DNA from: Dyella sp. GSA-30
Lineage (GTDB): Bacteria > Pseudomonadota > Gammaproteobacteria > Xanthomonadales > Rhodanobacteraceae
DNA length: 64,000 nt
Direction of reading: 5' to 3'
NCBI RefSeq assembly: GCF_027924605.1
Contig: NZ_AP027042.1
Span: 969,524-1,033,523, forward strand
Shown: in pieces, positions 1-8,660 of the stretch
Position numbering within the stretch: position 1 is the first letter of the stretch
How the letters are laid out: every line of letters begins with the position of its first letter
The notes under the pieces: model-generated
The model's input: the letters and a program-made list of their open reading frames with translations, nothing else
What the model was told of the DNA's origin: nothing
Databases searched by the model: none
Translations under genes and position numbers: made by a program

Positions 1-650
1 ATAGTTCTACATCCTCGCCGAACGGTATGGACATATAGCCGTTGGCCGGCGAGCGTACGTAAGCCAGATAGTCAGGACTGTAATCGGCATTGTCGGCGAC
101 GATGAAGGCACCCGGCCTGAGGCGGCTCTCGACCAGGTGCAGAATCTCGGGATAGAGCGCTTTGGCGCCATCGAGCAGCAGCAGGTCGATCGTGTCGGGC
201 AGATCGACGCGCAAGGTTTGCAGTGCATCGCCCTCCCGAATCTCCACCAGATCGATGAGACCGCCAGCCGTCAGATGTTCCCGGGCGCGCACCACTTTGG
301 ACGACTCGAACTCGCTGGTGATCAAGCGGCCACCGCCGTTATCCCGTAGAGCCGCGGCAAGGTGCAACGTCGAGATACCGAACGAGGTACCGAACTCGAC
401 GATCGTTCGCGCACCGCCACTGCGCGCCAGCATATAGAGCAGCACGCCGGTCTCTCGCGAAACAGCGAGAGGGAGGTCCTTGAGCTGACCGTAAAAGTCG
501 ATGTAATCGGTCTTGCTCCGCATCAGCCGCTGATGCTCGTCGGCAGAGAGGGCAGCCAGCGCCGGAATCGTTGCTGGTGATGCGGCATCGGCCTCCTTGA
601 ACAAGCGATCCAGCAATGGGGCCAGCGGGGTGGTAGCGAGAGTGGTCATG
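1..650 (-). CDS. O-methyltransferase, class I SAM-dependent (3' end beyond window)
   Basis: Reading the minus strand from the ATG at 650-648 gives 216 uninterrupted codons running off the left edge, so the C-terminus is missing. The protein has an N-terminal helical region, then the SAM-binding motif I around residues 82-92 (IVEFGTSFGIS), an acidic motif-II-like stretch (TSEFESSK) and a motif-IV-like LLLLDGAK segment. This order fits the O-methyltransferase/class I methyltransferase fold; the methyl acceptor cannot be read from sequence. It is divergent from the TetR-family gene at 740, with only 89 bases between the starts and a palindromic operator in the gap, so it is probably that regulator's target. 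Family assignment is firm, substrate unknown. Confidence 0.85.
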
Positions 651-692
651 CAAATCTCCGTTTTGAGGTGCGTCCGTGAACGCGTCGGCATA

Positions 693-716
693 GAATGCGA
701 CGAATTCGTCAGGTTC
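693..716. promoter_or_regulatory. TetR-type operator between the methyltransferase and TetR genes
   Basis: A perfect 12-base palindrome, GACGAATTCGTC, lies at 699-710. Matching outer arms GAA (693-695) and TTC (714-716) give an 18/24 symmetric site centred at 704/705. It sits between two divergent genes, the usual place for a TetR-family autoregulatory operator. Binding itself is inferred. Confidence 0.6.
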
Positions 717-739
717 ACTATTCGCATTGTCAGGCTGCC

Positions 740-1390
740 ATGACCGATCGCCGAAACCCCCCGATTTCCCCACGAAAACAGCCAAAACAGGCTCGCTCGA
801 CCGGGCTTATCGCCATCATTCTGGAAGCGGCTGCTCAGGTTTTGGCGAAGGAAGGCGCGCAGCGCTTCACCACGGCGCGGGTGGCGGAGAAGGCCGGAGT
901 GAGCGTCGGGTCGCTGTATCAGTATTTCCCGAACAAGGCGGCGATTCTCTTTCGATTGCAGAGCGACGAGTGGCGCCAGACGACTGGCTTGCTGCGCGAC
1001 ATCCTCGAGGACGTTCAGCGACCACCGTTGGATCGGCTGCGCATCCTCGTCCACGCCTTCATTCGTTCGGAATGCGAAGAGGCCGAGATGCGGGTAGCGC
1101 TAAACGACACCGCGCCGCTCTATCGCGATGCGCCGGAGGCGCAGGCGGCCAAAGCCTCCGGACAGCAAACCATCCAGGCCTTCATGCAAGAGGTATTGCC
1201 CGAAGCGTCGGAAGCTACTCGCATACTGGCGGGCGAGCTGATGACGACAACGCTCAGCACGGTGGGAAAGGATTTTTCGGAAAGCCCTCGAACCCCGATC
1301 GAGATCGAGGCTTATGCCGACGCCATGGCGGATATGTTTTGCGCGTACCTCGACCAGCTCAGGCGTAGCCCACCCAGCCCCGAAACGTAA
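740..1390 (+). CDS. TetR/AcrR family transcriptional regulator
   Basis: A 216-residue protein with a basic N-terminal tail and a canonical TetR helix-turn-helix at about residues 40-65 (TTARVAEKAGVSVGSLYQYF), followed by a helical ligand/dimer domain. I start it at the ATG at 740. The longer frame from 695 would begin inside the palindromic operator at 699-710, which must be non-coding for normal autoregulation. The gene probably represses itself and the divergent O-methyltransferase. Its 3' end overlaps that of the convergent methyltransferase gene by 32 bases. The inducer is unknown. Confidence 0.9.
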   Translation: MTDRRNPPISPRKQPKQARSTGLIAIILEAAAQVLAKEGAQRFTTARVAEKAGVSVGSLYQYFPNKAAILFRLQSDEWRQTTGLLRDILEDVQRPPLDRLRILVHAFIRSECEEAEMRVALNDTAPLYRDAPEAQAAKASGQQTIQAFMQEVLPEASEATRILAGELMTTTLSTVGKDFSESPRTPIEIEAYADAMADMFCAYLDQLRRSPPSPET

Positions 1391-2030
1391 AACCGGCATA
1401 GAACAGGCTGACATTCGAGAAGCCTGCTTCGCGCAGAATCGCTTCGTCCTGTTCCGGCGTGAGCAAGGTCAGCTGCGTGTCGATCGCCGCGCGTGCAGCC
1501 GCTGCCTTGTCGTGATCGATACCGGAGGACACCACGAAGGCGGCGTATCGCGACAGCCAAAGCGCTCGCTCGCCTTCCCCTTGCGGAATACTCAGGTGTG
1601 CGACCACGAAGGGCGCGCCAGGCTTCAAGCGGCGATGCACTTCGGCCACGGTTCGTCGTCGTTCTTCGAGCGTCAAGAAGTGCAAGGTCAGTAGACAGGT
1701 CGCCGCGTCGAACGGCCCGGTCGGAGCGTCATCGATATAGCCTTGATGCAACGTCGCTCGTGAGGCGAGTGGCCCCAGAACCTGTTCGGCGAGCTTCAGC
1801 ATCTCGGGAGCAGGGTCGACACCGTCGAAGGTCCAGCCCGGTTGGGCCTGCGCGAAGGCTTTCAACTCCAGCCCGCCGCCGGCGCCCAGAACCAGTACCC
1901 GGCCGTCTTCCGGGACGCGCTCGGCAAGCAGCAGCGTCGTCATGCGTTGCATGCCTTCGTAGCCCGGCACGATGCGTGGGGGGCCTTCGGTGTAACGGGC
2001 TACGGCTTGCGAATCGGAGAACGGATCCAT
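1359..2030 (-). CDS. class I SAM-dependent methyltransferase
   Basis: A 223-residue protein with a glycine-rich motif I at about residues 44-55 (VLVLGAGGGLE), an acidic loop (GVDPAPEML) and a post-motif segment LLTLHFLTLEERR, all typical of small UbiE/Methyltransf_25-type enzymes. It starts MDPFSDSQAVARY. The acceptor substrate cannot be named. It is convergent with the TetR gene at 740 and overlaps its end, a tail-to-tail arrangement without room for a separate terminator. Confidence 0.85.
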   Translation of the reverse strand: MDPFSDSQAVARYTEGPPRIVPGYEGMQRMTTLLLAERVPEDGRVLVLGAGGGLELKAFAQAQPGWTFDGVDPAPEMLKLAEQVLGPLASRATLHQGYIDDAPTGPFDAATCLLTLHFLTLEERRRTVAEVHRRLKPGAPFVVAHLSIPQGEGERALWLSRYAAFVVSSGIDHDKAAAARAAIDTQLTLLTPEQDEAILREAGFSNVSLFYAGFTFRGWVGYA

Positions 2031-2200
2031 TCGGCTTGCTCAAGTCGGGGATCGAATAACTTTATCCGGAAACCGAGACGAGCAGCGAGTTGAGCATCGA
2101 GTCGAAGCGCAGAAAATTTTGACGATCCTTGCGGCTGCAGATGGCTCTTCACGCTCATATGTCGAGCGTGAAGAGTCTATCTACCCACGTGTGGCGTCGC

Positions 2201-2392
2201 TCAAGTGCCCGCAGGCACGCATTCCCAGGTAGCGTGACCATTGATCACGCCGACGAATTTTGCCACTTGCCCTGGTGGACATACCGGCGCGTTGGCAAGG
2301 CCATGCTGCTGCTCACCTGCATTGCCGATGTCGCCGGCATTCGCAGTGAGCGTCCCAGCGATCAGAACCAGTCCAGCGAAGACCATTTTCAT
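2201..2392 (-). CDS. small exported protein of unknown function
   Basis: A 63-residue protein starting MKMVFAGLVL. The start at 2392 is chosen because AAGGGAG lies just upstream on the minus strand and because it leaves a clean signal peptide (hydrophobic core, cleavage after about residue 19, ANA). The longer upstream frame lacks this. The mature part is about 44 residues with two cysteines (PVCPPG and WECVP), consistent with one periplasmic disulfide. The C-terminus WECVPAGT resembles short secreted Xanthomonadales proteins of unknown role. No family function is known to me. Confidence 0.65.
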   Translation of the reverse strand: MKMVFAGLVLIAGTLTANAGDIGNAGEQQHGLANAPVCPPGQVAKFVGVINGHATWECVPAGT

Positions 2393-2966
2393 AACGGTGT
2401 TCTCCCTTCTTGGCGGGCACAGTTTGATAGAGCAAAGCGGCCAGAGACGTGCCCGTAACTCCGGCATGCACAATGCCGACTGTCACCGTATAGTCCCTTC
2501 CAAATCGGCCCGCAACCGAATAACGCCGATGGGCTCTGGCGTTCAGATAATAATGCGACGCACGTATTCTTTTTGAGCACCCTTTCCACAAAGGATGCCT
2601 CGAATAACCTCGGTTTTTTCATATCGTCATCCAGGCGTAGGCTGGGGCCCAGTGACTTCGGCTGTTGGTTTTCGCGAGTAAAATTCATCGCTTTTACGAA
2701 AACCCAATAATGTCGCCACTGGGTTCCGGCCTACGCCGGAATGACGAGTAGGAGACCATTCGAAGTTCCTTGAAGGCAAGGTGTCGATCCCATGAACACC
2801 AGGGCCAGCGTTGTCGGCAGCAAAAAATATCGGCCTTTTTACACCGGTGCGATGCCAGCGTTTGCGACAATCCCATGTACTCTCCAATGCATGTGACCCC
2901 TTATCACCTGAGCAACGGTGATCCGGCAGTCAGCGTCGAACGTCGTGGCATTCCGGATCAATCATC
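2393..2966. other. non-coding stretch upstream of rlmI
   Basis: No convincing gene. The left third is the promoter side of the small exported protein. The middle contains a degenerate copy of the GTCATCC-type inverted-repeat family (separate entry). The remaining ~220 bases before rlmI hold no ORF with coding character. Confidence 0.5.
2625..2746. repeat. REP/BIME-like inverted repeat, degenerate copy
   Basis: The left arm reads CGTCATCCAGGCGTAGGC and the right arm ends GCCTACGCCGGAATGACG, so the two face each other like the palindromes at 42851, 48542 and 58389. The left arm carries several mismatches. The interior differs from the other copies. Confidence 0.6.
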
Positions 2967-4145
2967 ATGCATGTCGTAAAAATCAACCCAGGCCGCGAAA
3001 AATCCGCGCTGCACCGACATCCCTGGTTATTTTCCGGAGCAATGAATCCGCCGGCAGGTACGCCAGGATCAGGCGAAACGGTCAGGGTGCTGGACACCAA
3101 CGGTCGCTTTCTGGGCTGGGCGGCATGGAGCGGCGAATCGCAGATACGCCTGCGCTTCTGGAGTTTCGACGAGCGTGAAACCATCGATCGGGATTTTTTC
3201 CGGCGGCGCTTGAGTCGCGCGATCGAGCTACGCAGTGGCATGGACCATGCGAGTAACGCCATGCGCCTGGTGAACGGCGAGTCGGATGGGCTTCCCGGCC
3301 TGATCGTCGATCGCTATGGCGAGGTGTTGGTGATGCAATTGCTCGCCGCCGGTCCGGAATCCTGGCGCGATGTCCTTTGCGATGAGCTGCAGGCACTCAC
3401 CGGCGTGCAAGCCATCTACGAGCGCTCCGATGCGGATGTACGAGAACTGGAAGGGTTGCCGCTACGCAGCGGCTTGTTGCGCGGCGAGCTGCCGGCGGTC
3501 ACGGATATCATCGAACATGGCCTGCGCTATCGCGTCAATGTCGCGGCAGGCCAGAAGACGGGTTTTTATCTTGATCAGCGCGCCAATCGACACCGCATCG
3601 GCAGCCTGGCCAACGGCGCGGATGTGCTGAACTGCTTTTGCTACACGGGTGGTTTTTCCCTGGCCGCATTGCGTGGCGGCGCTCGGTCGGTGTTATCGGT
3701 GGACAGTTCCGGCGATGCTCTCGACGCCGCGCGCGTCAACCTGAGCTTGAATGATCTGCCCAGCGAACGCGCCACATGGATGGAGGCTGATGTCTTTCAA
3801 TACTTGCGTCGGCTGCGCGATGAGGGCCGAAGCTACGACTTGATCGTACTGGACCCACCGAAATTTGCCCCGACGGCGCAGCATGTGGAACGCGCCTCAC
3901 GTGCGTACAAGGACATCAACCTGTGGGCCATGAAATTGTTGCGCACAGGCGGCCACCTCGCCACCTTTACCTGCTCCGGCGGCATGACTGCCGAATTGTT
4001 TCAGAAGGTCGTGGCGGGTAGCGCCTGGGACGTGAGAGCCGATATGCGGTTGATCGAGCGATTTACGGCGGATATCGACCATCCCGTATCACTGAATTTT
4101 CCCGAAGGCGACTATTTGAAAGGGTTGCTCTTGCGGAAGGTCTAG
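2967..4145 (+). CDS. rlmI: 23S rRNA m5C methyltransferase RlmI
   Basis: A 392-residue protein, close to the 396 residues of E. coli RlmI, which methylates C1962 of 23S rRNA. An N-terminal PUA-type domain (about residues 1-75, with GRFLGWAAWS) is followed by a Rossmann methyltransferase domain. The SAM motif NCFCYTGGF is near residue 220, the motif IV LDPPKF near 295, and the FTCSGG segment near 335 carries the candidate catalytic cysteine. Start MHVVKINPGREKS is standard for the family. It is a housekeeping gene transcribed alone; the next gene starts 58 bases downstream. Confidence 0.92.
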   Translation: MHVVKINPGREKSALHRHPWLFSGAMNPPAGTPGSGETVRVLDTNGRFLGWAAWSGESQIRLRFWSFDERETIDRDFFRRRLSRAIELRSGMDHASNAMRLVNGESDGLPGLIVDRYGEVLVMQLLAAGPESWRDVLCDELQALTGVQAIYERSDADVRELEGLPLRSGLLRGELPAVTDIIEHGLRYRVNVAAGQKTGFYLDQRANRHRIGSLANGADVLNCFCYTGGFSLAALRGGARSVLSVDSSGDALDAARVNLSLNDLPSERATWMEADVFQYLRRLRDEGRSYDLIVLDPPKFAPTAQHVERASRAYKDINLWAMKLLRTGGHLATFTCSGGMTAELFQKVVAGSAWDVRADMRLIERFTADIDHPVSLNFPEGDYLKGLLLRKV

Positions 4146-4203
4146 GGATGTTTCCTGGGCGTAACGTGAAGCCGATAAGTTCCTGAGGCCAGTCATCAAC
4201 ACT

Positions 4204-4695
4204 ATGCAACCTGCTCTCCCGATAAGTGTGTGCGAGGTCCAGACGCCCGACGGCATGGTGGCGTATGTGACCCTGGCTTTGCCGGGCGAAGCGATCAAGA
4301 GAGGCCTTGTCACGCAGGAGATCATTGGCCAGCTCTTCGATATGAATCGAGCAGGTGGGCCGTTCGATCCTGACAACTTTGCGCGTAACCGGGCCTTCGT
4401 AGACTTCATGCATGGCGTCATTCAGAAGCATGGTCCCGCCGTGCCGAACCTGGTTACTGCAGCAAAAGCCCAAGTGAATGGCTGGGTTCACATCATCGAT
4501 GGAAGAACTCCCACGCCGCAGGGCCAGGTACCTGCGGAGGATGTCATTGGCGCGTTCCAGGTCAAGCAGGGGGAGATAGTTCCAGGCTCCTATCGGGCCA
4601 ACCCGAATCATCGAATCCTGTCCCACCATGGATTCTTTCAGCTCGAGCCGATGCTGCAACAGCGATTGCTCGATGAGCTGACGGTTTACATCTGA
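4204..4695 (+). CDS. conserved hypothetical protein
   Basis: A 163-residue soluble-looking protein without signal peptide or membrane segment. Codon use and GC match its neighbours, and no competing frame is plausible. It reads as an alpha/beta protein with a C-terminal HHGFFQLEPMLQQRLLDEL segment. I do not recognise the family and see no catalytic motif. It lies 58 bases after rlmI on the same strand and could share its transcript. Confidence 0.6.
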   Translation: MQPALPISVCEVQTPDGMVAYVTLALPGEAIKRGLVTQEIIGQLFDMNRAGGPFDPDNFARNRAFVDFMHGVIQKHGPAVPNLVTAAKAQVNGWVHIIDGRTPTPQGQVPAEDVIGAFQVKQGEIVPGSYRANPNHRILSHHGFFQLEPMLQQRLLDELTVYI

Positions 4696-4877
4696 GGATG
4701 TTCAGTTTGCTGCTGTCGACACGTTCGGCCCAGATACTGCTGTCCGATTTCGATTCAACGCGCGCTGTTCGCAGCTTGACGATGTAGCCGGCGCAAAGCC
4801 CCCAGCGATTCGACACCGCGTTTTTGCGCCGCAGCGTGACACCTTGCGCTTTCTGGGTCTAATTTGCCCCCAGGGGA

Positions 4878-4892
4878 TTTAGATCGATCCAA
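4878..4892. promoter_or_regulatory. LacI-type operator, distal copy
   Basis: The 15-mer TTTAGATCGATCCAA has a GATCGATC core with a central CG, the hallmark of LacI/GalR-family operators. An identical 15-mer lies 353 bases downstream, next to the presumed promoter. Confidence 0.6.
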
Positions 4893-4897
4893 GTTGG

Positions 4898-4913
4898 TGT
4901 GATTCAGATCACA
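4898..4913. promoter_or_regulatory. CRP/Clp-type binding site
   Basis: TGTGATTCAGATCACA is a perfect TGTGA-N6-TCACA palindrome, the CRP consensus core also used by Clp in Xanthomonadales. It lies 5 bases after the distal LacI-type operator. Global carbon-status control of the operon is inferred. Confidence 0.7.
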
Positions 4914-5227
4914 TCGCGACTGCGATGAGATTGACCGACTTGGACTGGGGGTGGGGAGAGCTTAGGACGTGCGCGTTAGTGCCGCCCTGGATGTCGCTGT
5001 TTCCCGCCGGGCAGGTCGAGAGAAATGGGGAGCCGTCACATGAAGCCAGAAGCCGCTCGCAATCCCGTCATGACAGGCGTTCGTGCAGCACGCATGCCCG
5101 CGTTCGCGGGAGTTGTTGCCAGCTCGCACCACACGTCTTTGCAGCGCCGTTCTCGCCCTTCGCAGTAGCGCGTCCCTGCGCGTTTAGCCGTTCAACGCTG
5201 ACCGATCGTGGGCTCGTTGAATGCCAA

Positions 5228-5249
5228 AAATTTAGATCGATCCAAATTT
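5228..5249. promoter_or_regulatory. LacI-type operator, proximal copy
   Basis: The 22 bases have AAATTT at both ends of AGATCGATCC and are symmetric at 20 of 22 positions. The core repeats the 15-mer at 4878. The site lies about 117 bases before the receptor start codon, a suitable place to block a promoter. The cognate regulator is not in the window. Confidence 0.65.
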
Positions 5250-5365
5250 GAGGGGGAGGAGAGCGTCTACCGCACAAATCGAGCATCTGCTGCATGTGAT
5301 CAAACGGGGGATCACCGCGCCGACTCCGAAAAACTGGCGCGCACCAAAGTAGGGGATTCAAAAAA

Positions 5366-8300
5366 ATGACTTACCTGCCACACGTGTTTACGCGCAAGCC
5401 GTTATATGTCGCGCTTGCCTTGGCGACCATCTCAGGGAGCTGCCTTGGAATACCCTCGATCGCCTTTGCGCAGACCTCCGCGCCCGCGGTGACCTCAACG
5501 ACAACGCCGCCACAGGCGTCCGATAGCGCAACGGCGAAGAAGGACGACAAGGACAAGAAATCCGATAAGGAGAAAACCGGGAGCGCGGCCAATGCCACCA
5601 CGCTCGATACGGTCGTCGTCACGAGCTTTCGCCAGTCGATCGACCAGAACATGCAGGACAAGCGCGATTCCAACTCGATCGTCGAGGTGATCAACGCGCA
5701 GAACATCGCGCAGTTTCCCGCCAAGAACATTGCCGACGCGCTTGCGCACGTGCCCGGTGTGGTCATCACACGCGAATCGGGCGAAGGCAAGACAGTCAGC
5801 ATTCGCGGCCTCGCGCCCGAGCTCACGCTGACCGAATTGAACGGCAACTACGTGGCTTCGGCCGATACTTCGGCCGGCCTGACGCGCTCGTTCAACTACA
5901 CCTTGATGCCGGCCAACATGTTCTCGGACATCAAGCTCTACAAGAGCCTTGAAGCACGCCTGGACGAAGGCGGCATCGGCGGCAACGTCGACCTGCACAC
6001 GCGTCGCCCATTGGAGATGGCTGCCAACGACGGCTTTGTTTCCGTCAATGCGGCAGGCTCGGACAACAGCAGCAAGATCACGCCGCAGGGCTCGGCGCTG
6101 TGGTCGTGGAAGAACAAGGACCAGACCTTCGGCGTCCTCGTCGCGGGCTCGTATCTGAAGCGCCGGGATATCGACTACACGGCCAATGCGTCCAGCTGGC
6201 ACTGGTGGGACAACAACTGTACCGATCCGACAACGTGTACTCACCAGCCGACCAACGTGCATGGGCAGCAGTACGGCCCCGACGTCGCACCCAACCTGGC
6301 TTTGTGGCCGGGAGGCGGTGTGGTCGATCAGTCCGGCAAAGGCTATTCGGGCTACTGGATGCCGCAGCAGTTCGCCACCAGCCGGAATCAGCTGGATCTG
6401 AAGTCCAAGGGTGCGCAGGCCACGTTGCAGTTCAAGCCCAGCGACCATTTCCTGTTGACGGGCAACTACTTCCGCTTCCAGCGGCAGCAGACCCAGATCA
6501 CCAACACCCTGGAGGTTCCCGAGTGGGGACTGCCCAGCAACAACGACTTCACCGACCAGCAAGGCAGGTTGCTCGCTCCCAACGGTCTGACCTTCGATCC
6601 GTCGCACACCATCGTCACCGGCGCGAACTACGTCCTCCCGCCCGCCGGCCAGGGTTGTAACTCAACGACGAATCCCGTCACCGGTGCGCAACGACAGGCG
6701 GTGGACGTGTGCTCCACCGAAATTCCGTGGCTCAACGGCAACTACTCGGTCGAAAAGGCCACGTCGCAGACTCTCAACCTCGAAGGTGAGTGGGACAACG
6801 GCGGCAGCCTCAGCGGATCGTTCAACGTCGGCCGCACCTGGGCGACGGGCGGTCCGTCGATAGAGCTGGGCATGGCTGCCAAGCCGCGCAACTTCGTCAA
6901 CGGCCAGTGGGTGGACGGTAGCAACGGGGCCGCGTGGACGCTGAACGGCACGCCGACCATCACCGCGTCGCCAAACGTGCTGCAGAACATGCTGGCCGGT
7001 CAGGGACAGGTGGATCTTGGTTCCACCGGCTCCAACATGGTCAATACCAGCACCTCGCAGAACTTCGCGCAGCTGGATTTCACCTGGGCCTTCGATAACA
7101 GTTGGATGCAATCGCTGCAGTTCGGCGTGAAGTACCGCGACAACCACGCCGAGCAGCAGAACAACGAGCTGCGCTGGTACTGCAAGGGCACCACGTTGCA
7201 GTTCCAGACCTGCGATCCGAATGCCGGCCAGCTGCCCGCGGGCTTCCTGCTGCCGAGCTCGCTCGATGGCCACACCGAGGCGTACAACGACAGCACCTTC
7301 CCGGCGATCAATTTCCCGGCGTACTACAACTATCTCAACTCCACCTACGACCGGGTGCTGTACAACCATCCCGAAGACAAATCGACGGTCCAGGAAAAGA
7401 TCTCCGCCGCCTATGTCCAGGCGAACTTCGACACGGGCACGCTACGCGGCAACGTGGGCTTGCGTTTTGTCAGCACGAAGCAAGACCTCACCGTCGCCGA
7501 TGAGATCACCACCAACAACGCGGTGTACTACCATGATGCGGGCGGCAACATCCTGATCTGTCCGACCACCGGCAAGAACATCGCTGGCGGCCCCTGCGCA
7601 CCGGGTGACTTCCAATACCTGCCGCGCGAGCAATCGGTGATCCAGACATTCACCAATGCCTCCACCAGCAAGCGTTACAACAAGCTCCTGCCGAGCTTCA
7701 ACGTTGCCTGGACGCTCCCGAACAACTTCGTGATACGCGCGGCCGGGTCGCAGGCGATGGCCCGCGCCAACTACACCGACCTGGCCCAGTTGGGCAGCCT
7801 CACCAACAACACGCAGGACTACTACAACGACCGCAAGCAGTTCGGCGCACCCCTGCCAGGCTGGTACGGCAGCGGCGCCAACGCGGACCTGAAGCCTTTC
7901 ACCGCCACCCAGTTCGACCTGGCGGGCGAGTGGTACTACGCACCCGAATCGGTCGTCGGCGTGGATGTGTTCCAGAAGAAGGTGAAGAACTTCGTCGTTC
8001 CGGTCACCGTCGACAACATCAATGTCGACGTCGGCGGCACGCAGCAGAACTTCATGCAGTACAGCACCAACGCCAACGGCCGCTCCGGCACATCCAAGGG
8101 CGTAGAAATCTACACGCAGCACACCTTCCAGATGGGCTTTGGCTACATCGCCAACTACACGCTCAACAAGACCAGCGAAACGCCGGTCACGCTGGGGGAT
8201 ACGGCGGTCGGCAAATCGGAGCTGATCGGCAGCGCCAAGTTCGCGGCGAACCTTTCGTTGTTCTATGAAAAGAATGGTCTCCTGCTGCGCGCGACCAGCA

Positions 8301-8554
8301 ACTGGACGGGTCGGACCATGCAAGGACTGTCGTCGGGTCTTCCGATCTATACGCAGCCCTACCACCAGCTCGACTTGAACGGTGATTACGAGTTCAACAA
8401 GCACCTGATGTTGACCGCGTCGGTCATCAACGTGACGAAGTCCACGCCGCGCGAGTATCTGGGTGGCGATACGACGGCACGCCTGTATCAACTCGAATAC
8501 GCCGGGCGCCAGTACTACGTGGGTGTCACGTACAAGTTCGGAGAGGGCGATTGA
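5366..8554 (+). CDS. TonB-dependent receptor for glycan uptake
   Basis: A 1062-residue outer-membrane receptor. It has a signal peptide cleaved near residue 36 (AFA-Q), a low-complexity Lys/Asp linker at about 57-71, and a TonB box at 81-87 (DTVVVTS). A plug domain follows (QNIAQFPAKNIADAL, VSIRGLAPELT), then a long beta-barrel ending YYVGVTYKFGEGD. The plug type and length fit the Xanthomonadales/Caulobacter receptors that import oligosaccharides. It is the first gene of an operon with GH92 and GH2 enzymes and is preceded by CRP-type and LacI-type sites, so the cargo is probably a mannose-containing glycan released by these enzymes. The exact ligand is inferred only from the neighbours. Confidence 0.92.
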   Translation: MTYLPHVFTRKPLYVALALATISGSCLGIPSIAFAQTSAPAVTSTTTPPQASDSATAKKDDKDKKSDKEKTGSAANATTLDTVVVTSFRQSIDQNMQDKRDSNSIVEVINAQNIAQFPAKNIADALAHVPGVVITRESGEGKTVSIRGLAPELTLTELNGNYVASADTSAGLTRSFNYTLMPANMFSDIKLYKSLEARLDEGGIGGNVDLHTRRPLEMAANDGFVSVNAAGSDNSSKITPQGSALWSWKNKDQTFGVLVAGSYLKRRDIDYTANASSWHWWDNNCTDPTTCTHQPTNVHGQQYGPDVAPNLALWPGGGVVDQSGKGYSGYWMPQQFATSRNQLDLKSKGAQATLQFKPSDHFLLTGNYFRFQRQQTQITNTLEVPEWGLPSNNDFTDQQGRLLAPNGLTFDPSHTIVTGANYVLPPAGQGCNSTTNPVTGAQRQAVDVCSTEIPWLNGNYSVEKATSQTLNLEGEWDNGGSLSGSFNVGRTWATGGPSIELGMAAKPRNFVNGQWVDGSNGAAWTLNGTPTITASPNVLQNMLAGQGQVDLGSTGSNMVNTSTSQNFAQLDFTWAFDNSWMQSLQFGVKYRDNHAEQQNNELRWYCKGTTLQFQTCDPNAGQLPAGFLLPSSLDGHTEAYNDSTFPAINFPAYYNYLNSTYDRVLYNHPEDKSTVQEKISAAYVQANFDTGTLRGNVGLRFVSTKQDLTVADEITTNNAVYYHDAGGNILICPTTGKNIAGGPCAPGDFQYLPREQSVIQTFTNASTSKRYNKLLPSFNVAWTLPNNFVIRAAGSQAMARANYTDLAQLGSLTNNTQDYYNDRKQFGAPLPGWYGSGANADLKPFTATQFDLAGEWYYAPESVVGVDVFQKKVKNFVVPVTVDNINVDVGGTQQNFMQYSTNANGRSGTSKGVEIYTQHTFQMGFGYIANYTLNKTSETPVTLGDTAVGKSELIGSAKFAANLSLFYEKNGLLLRATSNWTGRTMQGLSSGLPIYTQPYHQLDLNGDYEFNKHLMLTASVINVTKSTPREYLGGDTTARLYQLEYAGRQYYVGVTYKFGEGD

Positions 8555-8564
8555 ACGAGGAAGC

Positions 8565-8593
8565 GTGGGGTCGGGCCAGACGCCTGACCCCAC
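8565..8593 (+). terminator. intercistronic hairpin between receptor and GH92 genes
   Basis: GTGGGGTCGGGC (8565-8576) pairs with GCCTGACCCCAC (8582-8593) with one mismatch, giving a strong stem 11 bases after the receptor stop. No clear T-run follows. It may be a partial terminator or an mRNA-stabilising 3' hairpin that sets the receptor above the enzymes, rather than a full stop. Confidence 0.55.
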
Positions 8594-8660
8594 GATCGGG
8601 CTCTTTGCCTTTGCTGCCGCAGGGTAGCGAAGGCACGCTTGTTTCCGCACAGAGAACGCC

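Larger units (their letters stand above)
4696..5365. other. 670-base regulatory region of the glycan operon
   Basis: No gene is supported here. The region contains a perfect CRP/Clp-type site and two copies of a LacI-type operator (separate entries). The rest is unassigned leader and promoter sequence for the TonB-dependent receptor operon. Confidence 0.6.

Noticed and set aside
695-739. Upstream start for the TetR regulator
   Set aside because: It begins inside the palindromic operator at 699-710; the ATG at 740 gives the normal TetR N-terminus.
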